Below, piece after piece: positions 26,308-36,879 of a stretch of DNA of 64,000 nt. The notes beneath the pieces are model-generated. The model had not been told where the DNA came from. It did not search any database and saw only the letters and a program-made list of their open reading frames with translations. Both the position numbers and the translations under genes were made by a program. Within the stretch, counting starts at the first letter, position 1; every line of letters begins with the position of its first letter. The stretch comes from Sialis fuliginosa (lineage: Eukaryota; Arthropoda; Insecta; Megaloptera; Sialidae): the NCBI GenBank assembly GCA_961205875.1, contig OY540816.1, forward strand, positions 10,736,701-10,800,700, given 5' to 3'.

Positions 26308-26585
26308 CTCTCTCTGTTCCATAATACTTGATAGTTTTCGTTTCGTAGCCGCGGCTTATCAAAATATATGGCTCTATCTCAATATTTTTTTCTTATGAGT
26401 TTAATTGATCATACTATTTTTATTGATGTCCTTATGTAGTAGAACTATCATTTTTTTAAAATAAACTACTCTTAAATAAAAATATACTAGCTTTTTTGTA
26501 AAAAAATTAATTTTAAAGAAACATATACAGTAATATGGTACAAGAAAAAAGGAGAAAACTATCAAGTATTTTGGAACAGAGGGAG
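26308..26585. mobile_element. MITE with Stowaway-like termini
   Basis: The termini are CTCTCTCTGTTCCATAATAC and GTATTTTGGAACAGAGGGAG, continuing inward as TTGATAGTTTTC/GAAAACTATCAA. That gives an inverted repeat of about 32 bp. TA flanks both ends (26306-26307 and 26586-26587). Length, TA target and terminus match the plant Stowaway MITE consensus (CTCCCTCCGTTCCAAAATA), which is mobilised by mariner-like transposases. The interior is AT-rich and non-coding. Confidence 0.8.
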
Positions 26586-26624
26586 TACTAATATATAAAT
26601 CTGTAGCCTCTACCTGTATGATTA

Positions 26625-26760
26625 AAATATTTTGAAATTTTTGTCTGTACGTCTTTGTCTGTATATTGATATTTGTGTTTGCTTGTCTCGGCTTAACGTG
26701 AAAACTACTGAACCGATTTTAATGGAACTTTCACTGTTAAAAAGTCTAAGACCAGAATTT
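26625..26760. repeat. Fragment with GTCTGTC and CTACTGAACCGATTTTAATGG
   Basis: This short block resembles the 'ACCACTGAACCGATATTAGTG' block at about 50090 and the Helitron 5' region at 6330-6400. It is probably the remnant of a Helitron-like or other dispersed element. Confidence 0.4.
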
Positions 26761-26878
26761 ACAATTGATATTTTATAATAAAAACAAGACTTACTTTTGA
26801 TATAATTTCTGAATAAAATGTAATAAATAAATAAATTTAGTTTAAAATAAGAATTTATTAATTGTTTTTTTTTTTGCA

Positions 26879-27640
26879 TTATTTGCGAAAAATTGGGTGA
26901 GATAAATGTAAGCCATTGTGTTGTACGTAGAAGTACACTAGAGTCACTCCAGGAAGAGTTTAGACATTTTTAGCCAAATCAGCGTTTTAATAAGATCATT
27001 TATGTGTTATTTTTAGCAAATATAAAAAAAAAAACATTGAAATTGAACATAATGTAATAATATAAAGTACATATATTTAATAATATTGACTGGTAATATA
27101 AAAAAATATGGTTATGAGTGAGACTTGGCTACTATAATCAACAAAAAATCGATCCGCGCTGTCCGAACTCTTACTGGAGTGACTCTAAAGCACACTCCTT
27201 TCGTGGAGTTTTCTATTACCTGTCTTAGTGTTTCCTGTGATATTAAGACAATTTCCGCTCAAATATTCACTTTCCTCTGCTATAAATTTTGTGGCATGTT
27301 GACGTACACATTCTCCTTTAGGAAGGTTCACAGGAAATAGCCTGGTTCGCTCAAATCTAGTGAACGAAGGTGCCATCTTATATAACCGTTTTTTTTTTAC
27401 ATCAATCGATTTGGAAATTTCCATTGGTTCTCTCGCTGTGTGAGCTGTTGCACCATCCTGTTGATACAAGATGTTGTTTGCGCCTTCTACCATTAGATGT
27501 GGTATTAAATTATTCTGAAACATTTTCCCGTATCGGTCTCTATTGACTGTTTTAGTCACGCCATTATCATTTTCGAAGAAGTAGGTCCGTTCCCCAGACT
27601 TCTTCCATGGACGAAGCCGTAGGAAAACTGCTGGTAAATA
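26879..27640 (-). pseudogene. Tc1/mariner-superfamily (DDE) transposase pseudogene split by a MITE
   Basis: On the minus strand the upstream part reads YFFENDNG...TVNRDRYGKMFQN and YQQDGATAHTARE, the region around the second catalytic Asp of DDE transposases of this superfamily. Beyond that the reading frame shifts. In another frame the conserved LDLSEPGYFL block can be seen, then KENVYVNMPQNL, then QETLRQVIENFHERSV, with several stops. The 245-bp MITE at 26941-27185 interrupts it there. The C-terminal tail (VQHNGLHLSHPIFRK, stop at 26879-26881) resumes on its far side. The N-terminal DNA-binding region is not recognisable. It is clearly dead, with at least one frameshift and four stops. Confidence 0.75.
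26941..27185. mobile_element. TA-flanked MITE inserted in the transposase pseudogene
   Basis: The termini GAGTCACTCCAGGAAGAGTT and AACTCTTACTGGAGTGACTC continue to TAGACA/TGTCCG, giving an inverted repeat of about 28 bp. TA lies at 26939-26940 and 27186-27187. Transposase sequence lies on both sides, so the insertion postdates the transposase copy. No coding is seen. Confidence 0.8.
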
Positions 27641-28965
27641 ATAAAATGAAAACTATTAAAGACAGAAGTTTACTTCATATCAATTACCTACGTGAAATAA
27701 AAAATGCATAATAGGGTGGAGTGAAATTTTTTTTTTCGAATCTTCGAAAAGTTATATGTGCAAAATTTGCATTTGTATATCCTTAAAACACCTACCGAAG
27801 GAATTTTAAATTGGATATCATTCAGAGGTTCCTAAATGATTTTATTTATTAGAAACATGCGGAAATTAACTTTTCTTTACGTTTTGAAGTTAGTACAATC
27901 AGAATTTGTCATTTTCTCGGACACGATTTTTCGATGGTATTACAATACTTCCATTTCTTTCAGAACATGGAAGTAAAAACCATAAAAATATTATTTACTT
28001 TATTTATTAACTTCCGACCTCCTCAGATTAACTAGAATTTTGTTGAAACCCTTATAAGGATTACGTAAGAAAACTTCAATTTTCCGTTTTATGGCCTTAA
28101 AATATTTGGAAAATATTTTTAATTGTCACGAATGATATAATAACAACAAATTAGATTAGGATCATACAATTGAACAAAAATTATTAGTCTGTTTTGAAAC
28201 AATCGTAAAAATTATGGATTTTGCAAATACTTTTGAGCGGTAGACAGTGTATAACTAAATATCGACTTATTTGATTACAATTTTCTATCGTTGGTATACT
28301 AATTACTGAACATTACAAAAGTAACTTCGAACTATTAACTTCAAATGACAATGATATAATTTTATAATTACTATTTTAATATTTTACAATGAAACTCATC
28401 ACCCTGAGTTTTCATTTTAAAACTGATAGAATTATGATTAATTGGAATAATCAATCGCATAACCCATTCTGAATCGGTTTGTCCAGGTGATTCTCATGCT
28501 ACAGGTTGTAAAATGCTGACTTAAAAGTACCTTTATTGCCAGCGAACACAAAATATTCTGAAATAGCTCATCACGTATTATATAATTTAGTATAACAATG
28601 TATAAAAAAAATAAAATAAATACAATTCAACAATAAAAGAGCACATGAAAGTCAGTTGTATCTAACTAAATAGCTATAATTCTTTACATTCATTCTGTTA
28701 ATGCTTTCACATAAACCGTTTTTATATCCTCTGTCTATTTTTAACCGCAAACAGTAATTTTGATGTTGCAGCTTTTTTTATTATCCATAAAAATGAATTC
28801 GTGTTATTCGAAATTTGTGAAAGCTACAAAATGAAATATTTATATCGATTCTTTTATCCAATTTTCATATGTTTCTAACAATAAATGATTTATTGTTTGT
28901 ATTACCATTATTATTTTCTGTTTTATTGTATTTAATACAATTGAAACAAAATTGATACTATATAT
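27641..28965. other. AT-rich stretch with no recognised gene
   Basis: I see no supported feature in this stretch. Confidence 0.45.
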
Positions 28966-28970
28966 ATGTA

Positions 28971-29710
28971 CAGTCGGGGCTCGTTTATTATAAGCCTTCT
29001 GAATCGTTTTGAATCGAGGAAGTCGCGTTTATTCGAAGTCGAGAGGGGCTCCCACCAAGTTATGTATAGATCCTTGACCAATCAGCGTTGGCGCGAAGAC
29101 GTATTCAAATGTTATAAATGTATAATAGAATATCAATTACAAGAAATCCTTTATTTATTCTTATCTTCGTATTTTTTGATATTTTAACAACATATACAAT
29201 CAAAGAAGTACAAATTCGATATTGCAAAATCATGAAAAAGCTATCACAGACAATTTTGTCTATTCAGGAAGTGTCATTTTTACTATTCTTAAGTTGGCAA
29301 TACGTTCTGTGGTTTTGAAAACTTTATATACCTTGGTATTTAATATTTATCGTCAATAGTTAATCGTGATAGTGAAATAATTTTACTTTATTCTTAATTT
29401 CGAATATGGCAAAATATGAGCAAGGTGACGAGTGACAACGGTGATAAGTGTAAATTATAATATGTATGTATTCTATCTGACCTAACCTCAAATTTATAGA
29501 TATGATTTTATCTGCGTTCAGCATGCAATGAATATCAAAAAAATTAAAATCTTTTGAAAAATATTGTACAGTCAATGAGATGAATACAAATGCTCTAATT
29601 CATTCTACAAAAAATTTCAAAAATATGTTCGTTCACGCCAAGACTCGAGAATGGTGGGAGGTGAAGAAGGAGAAAAAATTGCGAATAAACGAAACTCGGC
29701 ATTTCAGATT
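28971..29710. repeat. Possible pogo/Tigger-like terminus and diverged partner
   Basis: At 28971 the sequence reads TA-CAGTCGGGGCTCGTTTATTATA, which resembles pogo/Tigger termini. A weakly matching inverted segment (AAACGAAACTCGGCATTTCAG with GGGAGGTGAAG) lies at about 29650-29710. The intervening frames (28966-29187, 29118-29318, 29360-29575) have no recognisable domain. The pairing is uncertain. Confidence 0.3.
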
Positions 29711-30591
29711 ATCCGTAGACTTATTTTAATAACTAAAGAGGAAAAGACATTATTTAAAAAAACTCAAATGATTGATTTCGCAGTTTAGAATATTTTACAA
29801 AACTACGTGAAAAATTGAATCTCTTGTATTGCCAAAAACTCGTTCCAAAGAACCTTAGTTAGAGTGTTCCCTGTTTTATGTTGTAGCTCTGAGAACATAT
29901 GAAAAAGTAAATTTTCAATGATATACTATATGTTTGCAAAATATATTCTTCACAGAGATTGTTATTTTTAATGGCATTCGTCCAGTAAATATTATTTGGT
30001 ATGCTTGTTTAAAACGCACGTCCCTGTGGACTGTATACTTTATACTGACTTTGATCTAACGTTGCAACTTTAGAACAAATATCTCAGAACATTGTAAACA
30101 TATATACTAATAGTATTTTTATAGCAGAAAAGATGCTATTTAAATTAAAAAATAAAATTTGGTTAACGCTGTCCAACTTAAATTAGAACGTATGATAATT
30201 TTTTCCTTTTGCTTGGAAGACATGAGTCGTTTATTTTCATTACTGATCATCTTAATCAAATGTATGTACAAAACTTTGCGCATATTATTTTTTGTTTACT
30301 GAGCGTGATTTTAAAAATGGTGAAGTTGAACTGTTAAACCTCATGTTTTTTGTAGACCCTGCAATAATTGTTTCAACTTGGCTGGGATGTCACCTGACCT
30401 TTCCCCGTAGATTATCATTTATTATTAGAGTTATTCGAATTATTCTTTTATATAACGCAAATGGTCGGTATTATAAAGAATTCGGTTTCGACCAAAACTT
30501 AATCATACGCTACAGTGTATCAAATTTAAATGATAGTTAGAAGTATGAAAAGTGGTATATAATATATATATTGTATATATATACCGGGTGC
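29711..30591. other. AT-rich stretch with no recognised gene
   Basis: An open frame at 30292-30540 is hydrophobic in part but shows no recognisable domain. I treat it as chance. No repeat boundary is seen. Confidence 0.4.
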
Positions 30592-30787
30592 TTCATTTTA
30601 ATTTCCCCAAGTTAATATCTGGAAAACTAAACAAAATGGTAAAAAATGTTTCAGACAAAAGTTATAGCATTTCGAGTGGGGCATTTATTATTGCTATGAC
30701 TTTTTATAGTTTATGGGGTTTATGGATTTTTGTTTTTCAAATAGTAATCTGTGTTTTTATTGCAGTTTCGTAATGTACGGGAATATA

Positions 30788-32301
30788 CAGGGTGGGGCAA
30801 TAGTGTGTGGAAGTTCGATAGCTCGTAGACCATAACAGATAAAAAAAAAATTCTAATGCAGATGGAAACTGTGGGTAAATGCGCATACATAGAAATTATT
30901 TTCAAATGTACAGGGTGCTACAAAAAAGTGTGGCACGCTTAAGGCAATTTTTTTTAAATGGAATGCCCTGATTATTTTTGCATATTTAAAACTTCTCTTG
31001 GGATGTTTATTCTTATCAAAAATATTAGCCCCATCTGATATCCGGTTTAGACGTAATAATATATTTTTCAAAAAAATTGACTTTTACATTAGTCCACTTA
31101 AAAATTCACCACTTCCGCGACCGCAGCTTTGAAGACAAAATTAAATATGGACCTTATTGTAGGTGGTTGGTGTGTACTTTTGTTTCAATATCTTAGAGCC
31201 ACCATGTACAGGGTGTTCAAAATTAATTTTCAAATTCTGAGAACTTCAAAGTTATTTTTCTCAACTATTTCAAATGGAACACCCTATATATTTTTTAATG
31301 ATGTTATGTAAAATTACATAACGAACATTTTTTGTTTGTTCATCCTTATGGTTATTTGTAACCATTTTTGAATTATTGAGCAAAAAATACAAAATTCAGC
31401 AATATTTACTAAAAAAATTTAATTTTTTTTCAAATAAAATAAAACACCATGTACAGGATCTTCATGTTGCCCATAAAAACAGCTTGAATTTTTTTCAGTT
31501 AGCAAACAGACGCTTTATTGATACATTGAACACAAACAACCAAAATAATTTACAATCATATAAATTCATTAATGAGCAGTGTGAAATTGAGACAGAAACA
31601 TAAAATGCTGTTTTTATGGGCAACATGAAGATCCTATACATGGTGTTTTATTTTATTTGAAAAAAAATTAAATTTTTTTAGTAAATATTGCTGAATTTTG
31701 TACTTTTTGCTCAATAATTCAAAAATGGTTACAAATAACCATAAGGATGAACAAACAAAAAATGTTCGTTATGTAATTCTACATAACATCATTAAAAAAT
31801 ATATAGGGTGTTCCATTTGAAATAGTCTAGAAAAATAACTTTGAAGTTCTCAGAATTTGAAAATTAATTTTGAACACCCTGTACATGGTGGCTCTAAGAT
31901 ATTGAAACAAAAGTACACACCAACCACCTACAATAAGGTCCATATTTAATTTTGTCTTCAAAGCTGCGGCCGCGGAAGTGGTGAATTTTTAAGTGGACTA
32001 ATGTAAAAGTCAATTTTTTTGAAAAATATATTATTACGTCTAAACCGGACATCAGATGGGGCTAATATTTTTGATATGAATAAACATCCCGAGAGAAGTT
32101 TTAAATATGCAAAAATAATCAGGGCATTACATTTAAAAAAAATTACCTTAAGCGTGCCACACTTTTTTGTAGCACCCTGTACATTTGAAAATAATTTCTA
32201 TGTATGCGCATTTACCCACAGTTTCCATCTGCATTAGAAATTTTTTTTATCTGTTATGGTCTACGAGCTATCGAACTTCCACACACTATTGCCCCACCCT
32301 G
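30788..32301. mobile_element. Inner long-arm foldback with concentric CAGGGTG termini
   Basis: The arms (30788-31495 and 31610-32301) are nearly identical over about 700 bp, with only scattered substitutions. The ends are TA-CAGGGTGGGGC and GCCCCACCCTG-TA. Further TA-CAGGGTG or TA-CAGGATC motifs lie in the left arm at 30911, 31209 and 31454, mirrored at 32179, 31881 and 31636. All share a dyad at about 31545. The unpaired centre is about 115 bp. Matching open frames in the two arms (30853-31071 minus and 32019-32237 plus) are mirror copies, not evidence of a gene. Confidence 0.8.
31209..31286. mobile_element. 78-bp mini-element inside the left arm
   Basis: CAGGGTGTTC at the left and GAACACCCTA at the right are flanked by TA on both sides. 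The mirror copy in the right arm is 31804-31881. It looks like a tiny TIR element already present before the arms were duplicated. Confidence 0.5.
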
Positions 32302-32915
32302 TATACGTAACTTTTGTAAGAAAATTTTTTTAGAAGACATAACTTTATGATTAATGATTAAATGATTGTTAAAACAACTCAAATCAACTTTAATAAATAA
32401 AAAAATAAGAAACAAAAGATGTTTTTTTTGATGGAATACTGGCATTTTTTTTAAATATTTTACCAACTTTTTCATCACGTTGATAAAGTTCTTCATCATT
32501 GAAAAACAAAAGAAAAATTATCTTATTTCTTACAAATTTTTAACAATCCTTGTCTAATTCTTAACACTTTTTGCCTCTTGCAATTTTATTTTAAAAGTTT
32601 CAGTGTTTGAGTAAAAAATTATTGAAAATCCAGAAATTTCTGTTAATTTTACAAAATTTATGTTTTCTAAAAAAATATTCGGATAAAAGTTGTTTTTTTT
32701 TTTCGTAAATTACGATTCTGTAATAGAAAATATAGGTTACCATTTGACATAAACAATATTACTCAATAAAATCCTCATAAATTATAAAAACCCATAACAA
32801 TAATAAATATCCCCCTCGAAATGCTATAATTTCGATCCAAAACATTTTCCACCATCTTGCTTATTGTTAGTTTCCGAGATATTGATCTGGGGAAATTAAA
32901 ATGGAGCACCCGGTA

Positions 32916-33738
32916 TATGATATAGATAAGTTTAACATTTGAAAAATCACATTAATATCTTTAATAATTGCTCTAAGATAAAAAAACTATTAATTTATCT
33001 TTACTGGAAAAAAGTATATTAAAAAGATTAGTCAGGCGAATAAATAATACTGTCTGACAACGGCACTGTTTCTTTACTATCACAGTTTCTCATATTTCAT
33101 TAGCGTTGTCCCTTATCAATTTATGTCACCCTTCACGCAACCATTTCTATGAATTATCGTGGATATTATTTTTCAGCCCGTCATTAATTTTTCTTGTCAG
33201 AGTATAACAAATGAACTTTTTGATAAATACTTACGTTCGCTTTAAGTTCGATGAAAACATACTTTACCCTTTCGCGTGATGGACAAGCGGGTGGGCTGTT
33301 TAATGATTCTCTTGGTAGCAGTATACATAATTTAGTAATACATACTAGCCAACAGCCTAGTTCAACGCCCATCTCCCCACGCAAGGGTAATTTACCTCTT
33401 ATATTTTGAATTATTTATTTTATATATTTTAGTCTCGCTATTATCGAGTAATTTTAGGTTTAAACTCCTAGTTTTGACTTTTTGAGCCCAGAATTGGAGC
33501 TTTATTATAAAAGAAGGACATATGATATTTATAGAACAAACGTAAATGTTACAAGTTACAATGTAATAAATAAGTAATGAAATAGTATGTTAAAGCTGGT
33601 TATATCGTTGTCCGCTGTTTTACAACTCTTGCTGTGGTTAGTAATACATACATATATATGTATATCTTTGAAGATTAAATCTAATTAATTCAGCTTTAAT
33701 ACATAATTTACAAATACATGTTTATTAATATCAAACAG
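32916..33738. other. AT-rich stretch; unassigned GC-richer patch at 33240-33395
   Basis: A minus-strand frame at 33184-33384 begins MRGEMGVELGCWLVCITKLC. I recognise no domain in it. The patch at 33265-33390 is less AT-rich than its surroundings and could be a repeat fragment. Nothing firmer is supported. Confidence 0.35.
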
Positions 33739-33739
33739 T

Positions 33740-33921
33740 AAATTTTAATTAATCATTAATAATCTTTTAAAACCGATACTCTCGACGAAACTTATAAAAA
33801 ATAAAGTCTCGTCTTATCAAAATTTTTGGCGGTCTCGTTTCGATATCGTCTCGTCCGAATTTACGGTAATCTCGATGTCGTTTTGAGACCAAGTAATGTC
33901 TCGTCTCGAAGTGCAGTCCTA
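33740..33921. repeat. hAT-like GTCTCGTCTCG repeat
   Basis: It contains CTCTCGACGAAACTTATAAA, TCGTCTCGTCCGAATTTACG and the end TCTCGAAGTGCAGTCCTAG. It aligns with 37570-37798 (same order of blocks) and ends like the start of 17846. It is non-coding. Confidence 0.5.
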
Positions 33922-33995
33922 GTTTTGTACTACATGGGCGGAAAATTCTTTAGCCTAATAAAGGAAAAAACTATTTTTTTAATGAAAAAACTCTT

Positions 33996-34448
33996 CTATT
34001 CTTCGATATAACACTTGTTCCAACGGTCCTCTAACATTTCGATACCGGTCTTATAGTGGTTCGCGTCAAGTCTCTCAAAATAGGCATTTTTTTCCAACTC
34101 GACCTCTTCATTAGAGTAAAATATTTTGCCAGAGAGCCACATTTTCAATTTCGGAAAAAGGTAGTAGTCGCTGGAAACCAGATCAGGAGAATACGGTGGG
34201 TACGGAACCAATTCATAACGCAATTCCTTCAATTTATCGGTTGTAACGTGAGTCTTGTGAGATGGTGCATTTTCGTGTAGAAGCAGCATTTTTTTCTTCG
34301 CCATTTGCGGCCGTTTTTTGCGTTGACTTCGTCGTCCATCGATCCAGTAATACACAGTAATATTTTTTGTTGATTGTTCTACCAAGTCGATAAAAATTAA
34401 CCATGTATGTTAGGCCAAAGATTTTTCAGCCCACAACACATTTTCATC
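33996..34448 (-). pseudogene. Mariner (DD34D-type) transposase fragment
   Basis: The minus-strand frame contains KRPQMAKKKMLLLHENAPSH, then PYPPYSPDLVSSDYYLFPKL, then SNEEVELEKNAYFERLD and GIEMLEDRWNKC. These are the second and third catalytic blocks and the conserved tail of mariner transposases. The second catalytic position is Glu (HEN) where the family has Asp (HDN). Upstream, weaker homology (WLIFIDLVEQS) continues to about 34448 with a stop. The N-terminal DNA-binding domain and the first catalytic Asp are absent, and no termini are visible. It is a dead relic. Confidence 0.8.
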
Positions 34449-34866
34449 GGAACTGTTTGAAATTATTCGTAAATAATAATTAAAATCATAACTCGTGTAG
34501 TTAAAAGGGTTAATTACGCACACTCTTACACACATACAAACAAAAAGCACATGGCTTCAAACAAGCCACTTCCTTGCAAAACCCACTCCTTGCTTGGTTT
34601 TGTCTCTCAACAGCCACGACATTTGTCTTGATTAGTAAGTCTTTCATCGCGGCGAAGCTGAATAATCTATCATCTCTTGAACGGGTGTAATTTTGCTGAA
34701 TCAAACTCAGTAATTTTCATTACAGTCTTATTATAGAAGGCGACCATTTGATCTGAAACGACATCATTAGTATGAGTGTGTGCGAGTCTGTGTGTGTATT
34801 TGTGCGTGCAGTGGTGGACCTAGTTAAATTACATAGGGGGTGTTGAAATTTATATACATAAATATC
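34449..34866. other. Stretch with no recognised gene
   Basis: A GT-rich microsatellite-like spot lies at about 34773-34806. A minus-strand frame at 34510-34704 has no recognisable domain. Confidence 0.4.
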
Positions 34867-34868
34867 TA

Positions 34869-35394
34869 AGTTACTGGCACCAGTTATGGATATTACCCCA
34901 GTAATGGCTATTTTTAAATTAAATGTACTGAATTAAAAATATTTGTTGATATTTATATTTTATTACTACCATTTCTGAATATTAATCTATATACATTTAA
35001 CTGTCTTACAGCGTGATTTGATGACAATCGGCCAATAGGTGTCAAAATGGTGGACATTCAAACTAATTATTAGTATAATTTATTTATTAATTATTATATT
35101 ATCATAGAAACTGCTTTACTTACCATTATTTCAAATTTGACGATTCTTTTATGTATATATTTTTTATCGTAGTACTTATCATTTTGTAATCATTAGCAAT
35201 TGTCCATCACTGCGTGCTCATTACTGGTTTTACTTTATACATAATAAAAAAAGCTATAATTTAAAAAACAAAGTATATTTACGGACTTTGGTAATTAAAT
35301 TGATTAAATAAAGAGTTTTAATGAGAATTACAAAAAAAGCCCGTCAATGTCAAAAACAGTAAACCTTGCTCTTATAACGGCCATAACTGATGGT
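34869..35394 (+). mobile_element. MITE of the AGGTACTGGCGCCAG family, degenerate right end
   Basis: It starts TA-AGTTACTGGCACCAG and runs in the same order as the copy at 48698: 'CCCAGTAATGGCTATTTTTA', 'AATATTTGTTGATATT', 'TTACAGCGTGATTTGATGAC', 'ATTAAATTGATTAAATAAAG', 'CTTGCTCTTATAACGGCCAT'. The right terminus is decayed (AACTGATGGTATA). It is non-coding. Confidence 0.65.
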
Positions 35395-35454
35395 ATATTT
35401 AGTAATTAAATATACCTACAATAAAGTTGTAAAAATTTGGGGGCCACGTTTTAA

Positions 35455-35645
35455 ATTTAAACAGATGGAAAATTATTTGTATCTGCATTTTGTTATGATT
35501 CGTTTTTTTTGTAGGTAATTTGGGTGTTGATTAGTTATTATTATAATAATAATTAATCGTGCTTGTAATTAATTCAACTATATTTTTCAAAAATCCTAAA
35601 CAATAATTCTGTGAATCCACACAGCGATGCCGCGGGCACAGCTAG
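35455..35645 (+). mobile_element. 3' fragment of the Helitron family at 6298
   Basis: It matches the last ~190 bp of the Helitrons at 1-700 and 6298-7181: 'TTTAAATTTAAACAGA', 'TGATTCGTTTTTTTTGTAGG', 'TTCAAAAATCCTAAACAATA'. It ends GATGCCGCGGGCACAG-CTAG, then T. The 5' part is missing. Confidence 0.7.
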
Positions 35646-35809
35646 TTTATACATATTAGAACTAATTGTAAGGAACGTGTACTGTAAAATAAATGATACA
35701 ATTACAATAATGATTCCTTCTATGGATTTTAGCAATTAAGTTTTGACACAAACCAAATGTTGGGACACTACAAAACGATTTGGTACTTCGTATAAAAGAT
35801 TTCTTTTTA

Positions 35810-36052
35810 CTTTAGACCAGTGGTTATTAAACTAATATGGTCTAGGGACCCCCTTTTAAACAATTATTTTTTCAAGGACCCCATCCCCCGGATAGAAAAA
35901 CAAATAAGATCGTTAGGTACTAATTAATTACTGATAAATATAAATTTAAAAGTAGTTTAATTTATGCCAAATCTGTTTCACGGACCCCCGAAAAAAGTTC
36001 AGCGGACACCCAGGGGTCCTCGTACTCTAGTTAAAGAACCACTGCTTTAGAC
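35810..36052. mobile_element. hAT MITE with perfect 8-bp target duplication
   Basis: The element 35818-36044 (227 bp) starts CAGTGGTTATTAAACT and ends AGTTAAAGAACCACTG, a typical hAT (Charlie-like) terminus. The 8 bases on each side are identical (CTTTAGAC at 35810-35817 and 36045-36052). The interior contains GGGACCCCC-type blocks in inverted orientation. There is no transposase frame. The intact duplication suggests a fairly recent insertion. Confidence 0.9.
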
Positions 36053-36483
36053 AAGTATTTTTCCATTGCAATACACATATTTTAAATCAACTTATTTCAA
36101 TTAATTTTCCTTATATATATACAGCAACTAACAATCTCATTATAGAAAAGTGTGTATTTGCATTAACAATGAATATATTACTTTTAATTTAAAAACCATT
36201 TACTAACTCATTTGATTCTTTACACCAGCAGCCACTGTGTGAGTGTCTCATTAAAATATCGTACGGCATTTCAAAACTTGGAGATCGTTGAAGAAGGGAA
36301 TATCAACAAGTGATTTTAACTATTGATTCCTTCGTGCATTTTGTAGTTTGCACAGTGCTTCTAAACATTGTTTTACTTGTGATATTTTAAATTATTATTT
36401 TTAAATTTAAATTAAGAATATTCCAAATAATTGTGGTTGTAATTATATAATAACCTTATTTAAATTTAATATGTATGCAGTGG

Positions 36484-36706
36484 GCTACTAAGGAAAGCTG
36501 GTATCTGGGGCGGAATGTTAATTATACACCCCTCTCAATTCCAATTCCTTTTTTATTTTCAAGGCAAATTTGGCACCCCCTAAAAATGACTTTTACGCCC
36601 TCCTGCAGTTTGTGAAGACCTTTTTTTTAGCCCTCGTGTCACTTTTCAATCATCATCAAGCTCTTCTACCTTACTTTGCCCCCCCCCCCCCCCCTAGTCC
36701 GCCACT
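36484..36706. repeat. Possible hAT-like MITE with poly-C tract
   Basis: The left part GCAGTGGGCTACTAAGG and right part CCTAGTCCGCCACTAG are imperfectly inverted. A run of about 18 C lies at 36680-36697. I see no convincing target duplication. Confidence 0.4.
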
Positions 36707-36879
36707 AGCTTATTAAAATATGGAAAACTACTACTCATTATAGTAAAATTATTATTACTATCAGCATCATCGAAAATTCGCTAAAAAAAACTATATGTCA
36801 TATCTTTATCGAACATGTAGGTACTCGATATCACGATTATTTGGAGTATGTTTAAAACGATAAAAATATAAGAATTAGT

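Larger units (their letters stand above)
30594..32913. mobile_element. Outer foldback element (CCGGGTG termini) interrupted by a second one
   Basis: The termini CCGGGTGCTTCATTTTAATT and AATTAAAATGGAGCACCCGG are flanked by TA (30592-30593, 32914-32915). The left arm (30594-30785) matches the inverted 32715-32913 at roughly 75-80% by eye, including AAATGTTT, TATAGCATTTCGAG and TCGTAAT-TACG. Removing the inner element leaves about 800 bp, close to the 785-bp element at 45126-45910 with the same terminus type. The right side (32304-32715) has no counterpart on the left, so the inner element sits near one arm's edge. No coding is seen. Confidence 0.7.

Noticed and set aside
27125..27340. Plus-strand frame opposite the transposase pseudogene
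   Set aside because: It is an antisense shadow that crosses the MITE boundary.
29360..31603. Cluster of short frames between 29.3 and 31.6 kb considered as a possible small-protein locus
   Set aside because: The frames have no shared features, no start context, and several lie inside inverted-repeat arms.
30853..32237. Two almost identical 72-codon frames, at 30853-31071 (minus) and 32019-32237 (plus)
   Set aside because: They are mirror copies created by the palindrome arms. Their similarity reflects the recent duplication, not selection on a protein, and no domain is recognisable.
33184..33384. Minus-strand frame in a GC-richer patch
   Set aside because: The translation has no recognisable domain, and no splice or start context supports a gene.
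34056..34280. Plus-strand frame opposite the mariner fragment
   Set aside because: It is an antisense shadow of conserved mariner sequence.
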